DNA from: Algivirga pacifica
Lineage (GTDB): Bacteria; Bacteroidota; Bacteroidia; Cytophagales; Flammeovirgaceae
Assembly: GCF_039543525.1 (NCBI RefSeq)
Contig: NZ_BAABJX010000045.1
Span: 62,001 to 126,000 of the forward strand
Direction: 5' to 3'
DNA length: 64,000 nucleotides
In this document: in pieces, positions 17,973 to 26,895 of the stretch
How positions within the stretch are numbered: the first letter of the stretch is position 1
How the letters are laid out: the number at the start of each line of letters is the position of its first letter
Translations under genes and position numbers: made by a program
The notes under the pieces: generated by a model
Database searches by the model: none
What the model was told of the DNA's origin: nothing
Seen by the model: only the letters and a program-made list of their open reading frames with translations

Positions 17973-20408
17973 ATGAAAAAACTATTATTCTTTGTTACCG
18001 CTTGCTTGTTGAGCAGCTCTATGCTGTTTGCTCAAGAGAAAGCAACCCTAAAAGGGGTAGTTAAGTCACAAAACAATGAGTCATTGGTAGGGGCTACGGT
18101 CCTTTTAAAAGAAATTAGCCAAGGAACGACTACTGACGTAACAGGTGCTTTTACGATTATTGATATTCCAGAAGGAGATTATACAGTAGAGGTTCGTTAC
18201 TTAGGATACGAGACTTTGCAGAAATCAGTATCCCTAAAGGCAGGGGAAGTAAAGTCAATGGATTTCCCAATGGTAGAAGGTGGTCTTTTACTGGATGAGG
18301 AAGTAGTTGTTTCAGGTACACGTAAGGCTGAAAAAATTACTGAAACTCCGGCAACTATTGAAGTGATTGGTCTACAGCAGATCGCTGAACTACCAGGCTT
18401 GAATGCAGGAGACCTTTTGGCGCGTCAAAAAGGGGTAGACTACTTCCGTGCAGGGGTAGTAGGACAAGGGATCAACGTTCGTGGTTTCAACTCAAACTTT
18501 AACGCCAAAAACCTTCAGGTAACAGATGGTCGTTTCTCTTCTCTAATTGCAACAGGCCTTCCACTAGGTCCTTTGAATACGGTAGTAAAAGAAGATATCG
18601 AGCGTGTAGAGTTAGTATTGGGACCAAATGCAGCGCTATTCGGACCAAACGCACACAACGGTTTGATGAACACGATCACTAAAGATCCTAGAAAGCATGA
18701 AGGTACAACACTAGCATTGAACGCAGGAAATCAAAATATGCTTTCAGCGAGAATGCGTCATGCAGAGAAGGTAAGCGATAAGTTTGCTTATAAAGTAACT
18801 GCTGAGTACTCAAGAGGTACTGAATTTGACTATGTGGATTCAGTATTCCTTAACGCAACAACAGTAGTTGAAGAATTGGACCTGGATCGTGACTTTGAGT
18901 TCCTAAGAGGTGAGGCATCTATGATCTACTCTCCAATAGAGGACATGGATATTACAATGAACTATGGTGGTAGTAACAGTACTTACTTGGCTCCAACTAA
19001 CGTAGGACGTAACCAGATCAAAGACTGGCAAGTACATTACCTACAAGGTAAGTTCAACTACAAAGGATTCTTTGCACAAGTATACCACACAATCTCTAAG
19101 ACTGACGCGACGTATTCTATCTCAGATTATACAAAGCAGTATTACGGACAAATTGCACAAGGAAAAACAGAAGCAGAGGCAAGAGCTTATGCCTTGGACC
19201 CATCAGTTGGAGCATTGTTTATCGATGACTCTAAGCGTTGGAATGCAGAGATGCAGTACAACCGTGAAATCTATGGTGTAGATGTAACAGTGGGTGCACA
19301 GTGGCAAAGAGATATGGCCAACTCTCACGGTACATACTTGTTGGATAAAGATGCAGATGATTACATCGTAGTAGATCAATTGGGTGGTTATGCGCAAGCA
19401 GAGAAGAAGTTTGACAATGGTTTCAAAATGGTGGGTGCACTAAGAGTAGATAACCATCAGGTATATGGACTGAACGTACTTCCAAAAGTTGGTTTGGTAC
19501 AGACGCTAGGCGCACACAACATCCGTTTGACTTACGGTAAAGGTATCGCAGCACCTACGATCTTGAACATGTATGGTAACCTATTCGGTGGTTTGATCTT
19601 GGGTAACGCAGAAGGATTTACATTGGCAGAAGGTGCTGGTATGGTAGAGAAGCAACGTGTAGAGCAGTTGCAAACGATTGAGTTGGGATACAAAGGACAA
19701 GTAGTTCCTAACAAACTATTTGTAGATGCTAACGCTTACTACAATATCTCTAAAGATTTCTTGAGCCCGGTAACGATTGTTGGTATCGCTGAGAAAATGG
19801 GAGACCAATTGGTATCAGATCTTCAAACAATCCCTTACGGAGGTTTGGTAGCGACGTATATCAACTTCGGTGAGTTCAATACTTACGGTGCTGACTTGGG
19901 AGTTACTTACTATATCAACAAAGAGTTTAGTGCGCAGTTGAACTACTCTTACTTCGGGTATGATATTGATGAGAACAACTTAGAGAATGACTTCAACAAG
20001 GATGGTGTAGTAAACAAATTAGACCTATTGGTGAACGCTCCAAATAATAAAGCGTCATTCGGCTTGAACTATAGCGGAGAGAAGTTCTTCGGTTCATTGT
20101 TCAACAGATGGGTACAAGAGTATGATTACTTCTCAAGCTACCAGATTGCTGCAGAAACACAAGACTTAGTATATAGAGGAGTACCAGTAGTAGAAAACGC
20201 TAGAAGTGGTAACTCATTCAACTATGGTCCTTTGGGCGGTTTCGTAACAACAGACATCGCGGTGGGATATCACATCAATGAGATGTTTACGGTATCAGGT
20301 ATGGTATCTAATGTATTTGGTGTAGAGCAGAGAGAGTTTACAGCAGCTCCTCCAACAGGCAGATTGATGTCATTGGAGTTGAAAGTAAACCTTCCTTCTT
20401 ACAAATAA
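17973..20408 (+). CDS. TonB-dependent outer membrane receptor with carboxypeptidase-like N-domain
   Basis: 811 residues. A signal peptide MKKLLFFVTACLLSSSMLFAQ precedes a CarboxypepD-regulatory-like domain (ATLKGVVKSQNNESLVGATV, to about 105), a TonB box-like EEVVVSGTRKAEKI, a plug (NAGDLLARQKGVDYFRAG, GINVRGFNSNF, RVELVLGPNAALFGPNAHNG) and a barrel ending MSLELKVNLPSYK. It has no SusD partner, so it belongs to the classical receptor type. An EF-hand/dockerin-like loop DFNKDGVVNKLD (residues 673-684) lies in a likely surface loop. It is probably co-transcribed with the symporter. Codon use is skewed to a few codons (CTA, GTA, AAC), which suggests high expression. Confidence 0.92.
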   Translation: MKKLLFFVTACLLSSSMLFAQEKATLKGVVKSQNNESLVGATVLLKEISQGTTTDVTGAFTIIDIPEGDYTVEVRYLGYETLQKSVSLKAGEVKSMDFPMVEGGLLLDEEVVVSGTRKAEKITETPATIEVIGLQQIAELPGLNAGDLLARQKGVDYFRAGVVGQGINVRGFNSNFNAKNLQVTDGRFSSLIATGLPLGPLNTVVKEDIERVELVLGPNAALFGPNAHNGLMNTITKDPRKHEGTTLALNAGNQNMLSARMRHAEKVSDKFAYKVTAEYSRGTEFDYVDSVFLNATTVVEELDLDRDFEFLRGEASMIYSPIEDMDITMNYGGSNSTYLAPTNVGRNQIKDWQVHYLQGKFNYKGFFAQVYHTISKTDATYSISDYTKQYYGQIAQGKTEAEARAYALDPSVGALFIDDSKRWNAEMQYNREIYGVDVTVGAQWQRDMANSHGTYLLDKDADDYIVVDQLGGYAQAEKKFDNGFKMVGALRVDNHQVYGLNVLPKVGLVQTLGAHNIRLTYGKGIAAPTILNMYGNLFGGLILGNAEGFTLAEGAGMVEKQRVEQLQTIELGYKGQVVPNKLFVDANAYYNISKDFLSPVTIVGIAEKMGDQLVSDLQTIPYGGLVATYINFGEFNTYGADLGVTYYINKEFSAQLNYSYFGYDIDENNLENDFNKDGVVNKLDLLVNAPNNKASFGLNYSGEKFFGSLFNRWVQEYDYFSSYQIAAETQDLVYRGVPVVENARSGNSFNYGPLGGFVTTDIAVGYHINEMFTVSGMVSNVFGVEQREFTAAPPTGRLMSLELKVNLPSYK

Positions 20409-20787
20409 TAGAATGTTGATTAGTGCAAGGGTTGAATCGTTGAGACTGAGTAATACAAGGTTTCAAAGGGATTCAACCCTTCCTTTACAACTTGGCAGGG
20501 CTTGGAACCAGTATATCGCTTTATTTTCCTACATCCTCTTCAATGAAGGGAACAAAAAAATATTGTCCCCAACTCTTGACTATTGCAATGGACAGTAGCC
20601 AAGAAAGGACACCACAATTTAATCTTTAGGAGAATACGGTACTAAGTGTGGATGGAATGGTTGGATAATCTATTCTATGACGTAAAGGAGATGGTTTTAC
20701 CGCTCCTTTACATTGATCTTTTTAGGTCAACAGGAATTACGATCAACGTAGTTCTCCTTTCATCAGTAAATAAAAAAATTAAGTGAT
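20409..20787. other. 379-bp gap between TonB receptor and KAS III-like gene
   Basis: GGGTTGAATC (about 20429) faces GATTCAACCC (about 20469), a weak palindrome just after the receptor stop. GTAAAGGAG (about 20681) and CTCCTTTAC (about 20711) form a perfect 9-bp stem. No convincing frame or promoter box was found. The gap suggests that the KAS III-like gene starts a new transcript. Confidence 0.5.
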
Positions 20788-21780
20788 ATGAGAAATTCGG
20801 TAATTCTTTCCTCAGGAATGCATGTCCCGGAGCAGGTGTATACCAACCAGTATTTTAATGATTTACTGGGAGAAGATGTAGATACCTGGTTGAGAGAAAA
20901 TGTACAGATTTATGAAAGACGTTGGTGTAACGAAGAAGAGTCTGTAGCAGATCTTTGTGTAGCAGCAGCAGAAAAAGCCTTGGCAGAAGGAGACTTGAAA
21001 GCGACGGATCTGGATCTTTTGATTATTGCAACGGATACTCCGGAGTATATATCCCCTTCAACGGCTTCAAAAGTACAGCACCGTTTGGGCGCTGTGAATG
21101 CAGGAACGTTTGATGTGAATACCGCTTGTGCTGGGTTTGTGACAGCCTTGGATATTGCGAGCAAGTACATTCGTTCGGACGAACAATACAATAAGGTAAT
21201 GATCATTGGTGCTTATGCGATGAGCAAGTACCTGAACATGCAGGATAAAAAGACGGTGACCTTGTTTGCAGATGGAGCGGCTGCTTTTGTCTTGGGAGCA
21301 GATACCTCAGACAGCGGAAAAGGATTTCTGGCAAGTGAGTTAACGACTAAGGGAGAATATGCCGACTGGATGGGAATCTATGCAGGAGCGACAAAAACAC
21401 CGACTACGGCTGCAGTGGTTGCCGAGAACGACCATAAGTTGAAGATCTTACAACGTTTCCCTTCAGAGCTTAACCCTGAGATGTGGTCACAACTAGCACT
21501 GAATCTATGTAAGCGAGTAGGAGTAGAACCGCATCAAGTAGACCACTTCTTCCTGACACAGATTAATATAAACAGTATTCAGGCTACAATGGATCGTTTG
21601 GGATTACCGATGAGTAAGACGACCACCGTAATGCATAATTATGGCTATACAGGGTCTGCCTGCATCCCGATGGCTTATGAAAAAGCCAAGAAAAATGGCA
21701 AGATCAAGGAAGGCGATTTGGTGATGTTTATAGGATCTGGAGGAGGACTATCATTTGGAGCAGTAGCCTTTAGACTCTAG
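20788..21780 (+). CDS. KAS III (FabH)-like thiolase-fold enzyme with altered catalytic triad
   Basis: 330 residues, the FabH length. The nucleophile is kept: Cys114 in NTACAGF. Aligned to FabH, the catalytic His of the PHQAN motif is Thr257 (LTQIN) and the catalytic Asn of the HGNTSAA motif is Tyr287 (NYGYTGSA). The C-terminal GSGGGLSFGAVAFRL is normal. FabH uses His and Asn to decarboxylate malonyl-ACP, so ordinary condensation is unlikely. KAS III relatives with changed triads can act as acyltransferases, which is my preferred reading. It precedes an acyl-CoA ligase and an alpha/beta hydrolase, an arrangement reminiscent of oleA-oleC-oleB, but no OleD reductase is present. Confidence 0.85.
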   Translation: MRNSVILSSGMHVPEQVYTNQYFNDLLGEDVDTWLRENVQIYERRWCNEEESVADLCVAAAEKALAEGDLKATDLDLLIIATDTPEYISPSTASKVQHRLGAVNAGTFDVNTACAGFVTALDIASKYIRSDEQYNKVMIIGAYAMSKYLNMQDKKTVTLFADGAAAFVLGADTSDSGKGFLASELTTKGEYADWMGIYAGATKTPTTAAVVAENDHKLKILQRFPSELNPEMWSQLALNLCKRVGVEPHQVDHFFLTQININSIQATMDRLGLPMSKTTTVMHNYGYTGSACIPMAYEKAKKNGKIKEGDLVMFIGSGGGLSFGAVAFRL

Positions 21781-21797
21781 GCATATAGATAATGCTT

Positions 21798-21865
21798 TTA
21801 GACGCTCTGGTAGAGCGTCTCTACTACTTAACTTTTTACCTTTTATCTTTTACCTATTACCTCTA
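21798..21865. repeat. Short hairpin plus GGTAAAA-type arm
   Basis: AGACGCTCT and AGAGCGTCT (about 21800-21821) form a perfect stem. It is followed by TTTTTACCTTTTATCTTTTACCTATTACC, the same low-complexity unit found at about 16182, 41848-41918 and 57290. It fills the gap to the acyl-CoA ligase start. Confidence 0.6.
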
Positions 21866-21867
21866 AA

Positions 21868-23400
21868 ATGCATTATACAAAAGACTGGTTTTCAAAGTGG
21901 GCGATGTATGAGCCGGATAAGGTAGCCATCAGGGAAGCTGATTCCGGTCGGGAGATCACCTACGGAGAATTGAATAAAAGAAGTGATTTGGTGGCTTTCG
22001 CCTTCCAGCAACTAGGACTGCAGAAAGGCGATCGAGTAGCGATCTTATCAGAGTTTTGCCTGGAGTATGTATTACTTCTGGGAGTAGCTCAGCGATTAGG
22101 GATTATTCTTGTTCCTCTAAACTACCGATTATCAGGGAGAGAGCTGGATTACATCCTATATAACTCATCTCCTAAGATGGTGATCACGGATTTGGCGTAC
22201 CGTCACCTATTGAATGGACAAGATTATTATGAGGCTATTCAGCACCGTTTATCCATTCAGGATATCTTCAAGCTAGAGGAGTATGCAGAAAAAGAAGTAC
22301 GTCTTTTAAAAAGAGAAGAATTGGAGGAGAATGATCCTTTATTTATCCTTTACACTTCTGGTACTACAGGTTTTCCAAAAGGGGCGTTATATACCCATGG
22401 CATGATGTTCTGGAACAGTGTGAATACGGAAATTACCTTGACGGTGACCTCCAATGATCACACGATTGTTTGTATGCCACCTTTCCATACAGGAGGCTGG
22501 AATGTGCTGTTGACTCCTCTGTTGATGCACGGAGCTTGTATTACCCTGATGCCAAAGTTTGATGCCGATAAGGTATTGAAAGAGTTGGAAGAACAGAAGA
22601 TCACCCTATTTATGGCAGTGCCGACGATGTTGAAAATGATGGCCGATAGTCCATTATTTGAGGAGGTTGATCTTTCTCCATTGCGCTACTTTATTGTGGG
22701 CGGAGAGGCCATGCCTATTCCATTGATTGAGCAATGGGCGAATAAAGGCGTCATGGTACGTCAAGGGTTTGGATTGACCGAAGCAGGACCGAATATAACC
22801 TCTCTACACCATAGGGATGCCATCCGTAAGAAAGGCTCTATAGGCCTTCCTAACTTTTATATAGAAACTCGTTTGGTGGATGATAAGGGAGAGGATGTAA
22901 AGGAAGGAGAAGTAGGTGAATTCTTGATTAAGGGTCCTATTGTTACCCCAGGGTACTGGAAAAACCCAGAGGCCACAGCACAAGCTTTCTATGGAGAATG
23001 GTTCCGTACAGGTGACTTACTGAAGCAGGATAGGGAAGGGTATCTTTACGTGATGGATAGAATTAAGCATATGTATATCTCTGGTGGAGAAAATGTATAT
23101 CCGGCAGAAGTAGAGCATGCCTTGAGAGAGCAGGAGGGTATTAAGGAGATTGCCATCGTGGGGGTACCTGACGAAAAGTGGGGTGAAACAGGATTTGCCT
23201 TGATTGTAGGAGAAGGAGAGACCGTACTTACCGAAGATATTGTGTTGCAAAAATGTCAGGGTATTCTGGCTCGATATAAGCAGCCCCGTCATTTCTACTT
23301 TGTGAATGAATTGCCAAAGGGAGATACGGGAAAAATCAATCGTAAAGAGGTGAAGAAAATCGCATTGGAACAATTAGCACAGCAAACGGCCAATGTATAA
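21868..23400 (+). CDS. Acyl-CoA synthetase / AMP-dependent ligase (ANL superfamily)
   Basis: 510 residues. The adenylation motifs are intact: P-loop YTSGTTGFPKG (about 165), PPFHTGGW, GFGLTEAGP, WFRTGDL and IKHMYISGGENVYPAEVE. The catalytic Lys is in GDTGKINRKEV near the C-terminus. The enzyme would activate a carboxylic acid with ATP and transfer it to CoA; length and motifs fit medium- or long-chain fatty acyl or related acids. It overlaps the next gene by 8 bp (ATGTATAA), so the two are translationally coupled. A beta-lactone synthetase role like OleC is an alternative but the conserved Lys favours normal ligase activity. Confidence 0.9.
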   Translation: MHYTKDWFSKWAMYEPDKVAIREADSGREITYGELNKRSDLVAFAFQQLGLQKGDRVAILSEFCLEYVLLLGVAQRLGIILVPLNYRLSGRELDYILYNSSPKMVITDLAYRHLLNGQDYYEAIQHRLSIQDIFKLEEYAEKEVRLLKREELEENDPLFILYTSGTTGFPKGALYTHGMMFWNSVNTEITLTVTSNDHTIVCMPPFHTGGWNVLLTPLLMHGACITLMPKFDADKVLKELEEQKITLFMAVPTMLKMMADSPLFEEVDLSPLRYFIVGGEAMPIPLIEQWANKGVMVRQGFGLTEAGPNITSLHHRDAIRKKGSIGLPNFYIETRLVDDKGEDVKEGEVGEFLIKGPIVTPGYWKNPEATAQAFYGEWFRTGDLLKQDREGYLYVMDRIKHMYISGGENVYPAEVEHALREQEGIKEIAIVGVPDEKWGETGFALIVGEGETVLTEDIVLQKCQGILARYKQPRHFYFVNELPKGDTGKINRKEVKKIALEQLAQQTANV

Positions 23401-24262
23401 ATGTAAAGTATACCAAGGACATCCCATTGCTTATAGAGAGGTGGGGAGTGGAGAACAGACGATTCTATTCTTACATGGAATGGGAAGTAGCTCTCTGGGA
23501 TGGGAAGATACAATACAGGCCTTGAAGGAGGACTATCGCTGTATTGCCGTGGATCTTCCTGGCTTTGGCATGACACCCTGGATTGAAACACAAGACCTGT
23601 TTGGTCTGTACTTGAACTTGATTTCTGATTTGGTGACTGATTTGATAGGATCTTCATTGATCGTGGCAGGGCATTCTATGGGGGGACAACTGGCGATGTT
23701 GTCTGCCCTGGATATGCCCCATCAGGTCTCAGGAGTTATATTATCAGCACCGGCAGGATTAGAACCATACAGTGTAGAAGATCGCAGATTGACCGAGCAA
23801 TTTTTCTCTTTATCCCAAGTAATGCAGTGGGATGAGGAGGAGGTGAAAGGACATTTTCTGAGAAACTTTTATGAAATGCCTTCTTGGGCTGAACCTTTAT
23901 TGCAACAGCGCCTCGAAAAACTTACAGGAGAAAGACATGAGGGGTTTTGTAAGGCAGTAGCGGCAGCAGTGAGCGGAATGTTGGATTATCCATTACCAAA
24001 TAAGACAGTGGATATCCCTATGACGGTCATTTTTGGACAGCAGGATCAATATATCCCGAACCGGGTATTGCATCCTGAATTAACCGTAGACAAAGTGGCC
24101 TCTTCTATCAAACAATTGACGAATAATTATAGTATTCATTTACTAGAAGATTGTGGACATTTTCCTCATGTAGAACAGCGTACAAAGTGTCTTTCTATTA
24201 TTCGATCTATTGTAGAACAATATTTTCAGACCACTTCGATGCCAGTAAACATCGATGGATAA
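23393..24262 (+). CDS. Cytoplasmic alpha/beta-fold hydrolase
   Basis: 289 residues without a signal peptide. The oxyanion motif LFLHGMGSSSLGW, nucleophile Ser95 in GHSMGG, Asp218 in GQQDQYIP and His256 in CGHFPH make a complete triad. It belongs to the broad family of esterases, thioesterases and C-C hydrolases, and its exact substrate cannot be inferred. It overlaps both the upstream ligase and the downstream esterase by 8 bp each (ATGTATAA and ATGGATAA), so all three are clearly one translation-coupled unit. It probably hydrolyses an imported ester oligomer or an acyl-CoA product. Confidence 0.88.
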   Translation: MYKCKVYQGHPIAYREVGSGEQTILFLHGMGSSSLGWEDTIQALKEDYRCIAVDLPGFGMTPWIETQDLFGLYLNLISDLVTDLIGSSLIVAGHSMGGQLAMLSALDMPHQVSGVILSAPAGLEPYSVEDRRLTEQFFSLSQVMQWDEEEVKGHFLRNFYEMPSWAEPLLQQRLEKLTGERHEGFCKAVAAAVSGMLDYPLPNKTVDIPMTVIFGQQDQYIPNRVLHPELTVDKVASSIKQLTNNYSIHLLEDCGHFPHVEQRTKCLSIIRSIVEQYFQTTSMPVNIDG

Positions 24263-25298
24263 AAAAGAGATCATCATGAATATTAAAGAATATGTTGTGG
24301 TATTCAGTATCCTGATGTGGGTTATAGGATGCCAACCTCAAGAGTCAAAAGAAGAGCCTACGGTTGATGTTGCTCTTACAACTGTAGAAGCATTTGGTAC
24401 TAATCCCGGAGCATTGGAGATGTATTACTATCAGCCAAAGGAAATAAAAACGGAGGCACCTATAGTAGTAGCACTTCACGGATGTACACAAACTGCTGCA
24501 GATTATGCAGTGCAAAGTGGGTGGAATACCATGGCAGATCGTTATGGGTTTTATGTGGTATACCCTCAACAAAAAACAGATAACAACGCTTATGCTTGTT
24601 TTAACTGGTTTGAGGAGGGAGATATCGCAAGGGAAGGAGGAGAAGCACAGTCGATTCGTGAAATGGTAGCCTATATGGCAGATAAATTTCAGGTAAATGA
24701 AGATAAAATATTTGTGACAGGATTCTCGGCAGGGGGAGCGATGACTTCCGTGATGTTGGCGACTTACCCAGAAGTATTTAAGGGAGGAGCCGTAAATGCA
24801 GGAATTCCTTATAAAGCAGGTATTGGTATGCTGGCAGGTATGGGAGCGATGAAAGATCCGGGAAGCTTATCCCCTCAACAAAGAGCTGAGAAAGTGAGAG
24901 AAGCATCTTCTTATGAGGGAGAATGGCCAACATTAACGGTATTTCATGGTGCTCAGGATGATGCTGTAAATGTCTTGAATGCTAATGAGTTGGTGAAACA
25001 GTTTATTGGGTTACATACCAAAGAAGAGATACCATTGACTGAATGGGCAAAGACAGATAAAGATTTTGAAGGAGTAAAGGGACTTACCAGAGTAAGCTAC
25101 CCAATAGAAGAACAAGAAGCGGTTGTTTACTATGAGTTTGAAGCATTGGGGCATGCTCTTCCGGTAGATCCTGGTACAGAAAAACATCAAGGAGGACAAG
25201 AGGCAACCTATGCGAAGGATGTTGATTTTTCTTCTTCTTATTGGGCATTGAAAGAGTGGGAAATAATCCCTGAGACATTGGAAGCAAAAAGTAAATAG
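24255..25298 (+). CDS. PHB depolymerase-family esterase, lipoprotein (paralogue 1)
   Basis: 347 residues. The start at 24255 reproduces the ATGNATAA overlap seen in the upstream gene pair; an ATG at 24276 is the alternative. The signal sequence ends in lipobox WVIGC (Cys about 26). The esterase core has IVVALHGCTQTAADYA, nucleophile Ser158 in GFSAGGAM, an Asp in VFHGAQDDAVN and His in LGHALPVD. This is the Esterase_phd fold, known from PHA depolymerases, feruloyl and acetyl-xylan esterases. It lacks a T9SS tail, so it is anchored to a membrane. Its core (MLATYPEVF.GGAV.AG.PYKA) is closely related to the next two genes. Confidence 0.88.
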   Translation: MDKKEIIMNIKEYVVVFSILMWVIGCQPQESKEEPTVDVALTTVEAFGTNPGALEMYYYQPKEIKTEAPIVVALHGCTQTAADYAVQSGWNTMADRYGFYVVYPQQKTDNNAYACFNWFEEGDIAREGGEAQSIREMVAYMADKFQVNEDKIFVTGFSAGGAMTSVMLATYPEVFKGGAVNAGIPYKAGIGMLAGMGAMKDPGSLSPQQRAEKVREASSYEGEWPTLTVFHGAQDDAVNVLNANELVKQFIGLHTKEEIPLTEWAKTDKDFEGVKGLTRVSYPIEEQEAVVYYEFEALGHALPVDPGTEKHQGGQEATYAKDVDFSSSYWALKEWEIIPETLEAKSK

Positions 25299-25309
25299 AC
25301 CAAAGTACT

Positions 25310-25388
25310 GGTTAAAGAGTTCAGATTTTATCGGTTACGATATCCTGAAAAGGGTACGAACTGTCACAGATAAAATCGCTCTTTAACC
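25310..25388. repeat. Structured repeat, family 'TTCAGATTTTATC', copy 3
   Basis: 79 bp. Outer arms GGTTAAAGAG and CTCTTTAACC are perfect complements, inner arms GATTTTATC/GATAAAATC are conserved, and TTCA is again bulged on the left. It begins 12 bp after the paralogue 1 stop. Confidence 0.8.
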
Positions 25389-25542
25389 ACCATGACCTAA
25401 AAAAACAGGCCACTTTCACAGGCCTTAATGATAACAACACAATCATTAGCAGGGATATAAACGTATTCCACGATGTAACCAAAAACCATCTCGCATAGGA
25501 GTATGCCCTGCCATTATTTACTTTAACAACACACACTTACAC
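25389..25542 (+). promoter_or_regulatory. Leader of esterase paralogue 2, duplicated before paralogue 3
   Basis: This stretch aligns almost end to end with 26896-27047. Shared blocks include ACAGGCC..CACAGGCCTTAA, GATAACAACACAATTATC-like sequence, TTCCACGATGTAACC, ATCTCGCATAGGAGTA and ATTATTTACTTTAACAACAC just before the start codon. Transcription of the esterases probably starts here, but no exact TAnnTTTG box is present; TTTACTTTAAC is the closest. Conservation over an untranslated region suggests either recent duplication or a functional leader. Confidence 0.5.
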
Positions 25543-26763
25543 ATGTTTACTATTTCTAGACTACTGACGACCGTCACCTTGGTGATAGGGCTATCTCTTA
25601 CGTCCTATGGTCAACTAACCTCCGTCTCCAGTTTCGGAAGTAACCCAGGAAACCTGAAAATGTATTACTATTCCCCTTCTAATGTTCCAGCAGGAGCCCC
25701 TGTTGTGGTTGCTCTACATGGGTGCGGACAAGATGCTTCAGTTTTTTCCAGAGAGACAGAATGGAACGATTTGGCAGATGTTTACGGCTTTCATGTCGTG
25801 TATCCAGAACAGAAAACCAGTAATAATGTATCCCGTTGCTTCAATTGGTTTGAGAGCAATGATATTCGTAGGGGAAGTGGAGAGGCATTATCCATTCGAA
25901 ATATGGTTGCCTATATGAAGAATAATAGGAACGCAGCTAACACGGCATACGTGATGGGATTATCTGCAGGAGGAGGAATGACGGCAGTGATGTTAGCCAC
26001 CTATCCGGAAGTGTTTAGGGGAGGAGCGGTAATGGCAGGTGTGCCCTATAAAGCAGCAACCCCATATACGGCACTTTCAGTAATGAGTTTGGGAGTAAAC
26101 AAATCGCCAAAAGCATGGGGCGATCTTGTACGGAATGCATCGTCTTTTTCGGGAGAATGGCCTAAACTAGCCGTGTTTCATGGCACCTATGATAATATCG
26201 TTAATTATAGCCATAGTAAAGAGCTGGTTGATCAGTTCCTGAATCTCCATGACCCTTCTATTACTTCAAGTAATCAAGTAAATGCTGATAATGTTACCTA
26301 CTCTTTTAATGGAACCACAAACGTAACAAGGGGAGGTTTTGAGGTAAATGGAAAAGAGGTAGTGGTGCGTTATAGCGTATACATGGGACATGCTATATCG
26401 GTAGATCCATACGGCCGTGGCAGAGAAGGAAAAGGAGGAAGAACGGGAACATATTCTTCTGACAGGTATTTTTACTCTCCTTATTTTGCAGCAAAATTTT
26501 GGGGATTGACGAGTGGTGGAAGTTCCCGTTGGGCTACTACTCCAAATTCTCAATTGAAATGGTATGTAGGCGAAGGAAATACATTGCACACGAGTTTACA
26601 GGAGAGTGCAAAATTCTCTTTGATTAGCTTGGATGGTAAAGTACTGATGGAGGAAAATATATCTCCCGATCATCAACAACTTAAACTTCAAGCGAAAGGA
26701 ATTGTGATAGGGCTTTTAGAGGTGGGAGAAGAGGTATTCCGTAAGAAGTTTTACTTGGAGTAA
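25543..26763 (+). CDS. Secreted PHB depolymerase-family esterase with T9SS tail (paralogue 2)
   Basis: 406 residues with a signal peptide (LLTTVTLVIGLSLTSYGQ). The mature protein begins LTSVSSFGSNPGNLKMYYY, the same start as paralogue 3. Catalytic elements are VALHGCGQDASVF, Ser141 in GLSAGGGM, an Asp in FHGTYDNIV and His in YMGHAISVD. The last 70 residues (WYVGEGNTLHTSL.., FSLISLDGKVLMEEN, GIVIGLLEVGEEVFRKKFYLE) form a T9SS sorting-like domain, so the enzyme should be exported across the outer membrane. It arose by tandem duplication with the next gene, whose signal peptide and leader are also similar. Confidence 0.88.
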   Translation: MFTISRLLTTVTLVIGLSLTSYGQLTSVSSFGSNPGNLKMYYYSPSNVPAGAPVVVALHGCGQDASVFSRETEWNDLADVYGFHVVYPEQKTSNNVSRCFNWFESNDIRRGSGEALSIRNMVAYMKNNRNAANTAYVMGLSAGGGMTAVMLATYPEVFRGGAVMAGVPYKAATPYTALSVMSLGVNKSPKAWGDLVRNASSFSGEWPKLAVFHGTYDNIVNYSHSKELVDQFLNLHDPSITSSNQVNADNVTYSFNGTTNVTRGGFEVNGKEVVVRYSVYMGHAISVDPYGRGREGKGGRTGTYSSDRYFYSPYFAAKFWGLTSGGSSRWATTPNSQLKWYVGEGNTLHTSLQESAKFSLISLDGKVLMEENISPDHQQLKLQAKGIVIGLLEVGEEVFRKKFYLE

Positions 26764-26816
26764 TAAGCGAACTGCCTTGAGGGAAAAGAAGTGGTTTAAT
26801 AGAAGCGAACCAAACT

Positions 26817-26895
26817 GGTTAAAGAGTTCAGATTTTATCGGTTACAATGTCATGAAAAAGTTACGAACTATCACAGATAAAATCGCTCTTTAACC
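26817..26895. repeat. Structured repeat, family 'TTCAGATTTTATC', copy 4
   Basis: 79 bp, with the same outer arms as copy 3 (GGTTAAAGAG/CTCTTTAACC) and a slightly different loop. It stands at the same position relative to the leader and start codon of paralogue 3 as copy 3 does to paralogue 2, so it was probably duplicated with the gene. Confidence 0.8.

Noticed and set aside
20413..20598. Frame of 61 codons after the TonB receptor
   Set aside because: It crosses a weak palindrome and has no recognisable protein character.
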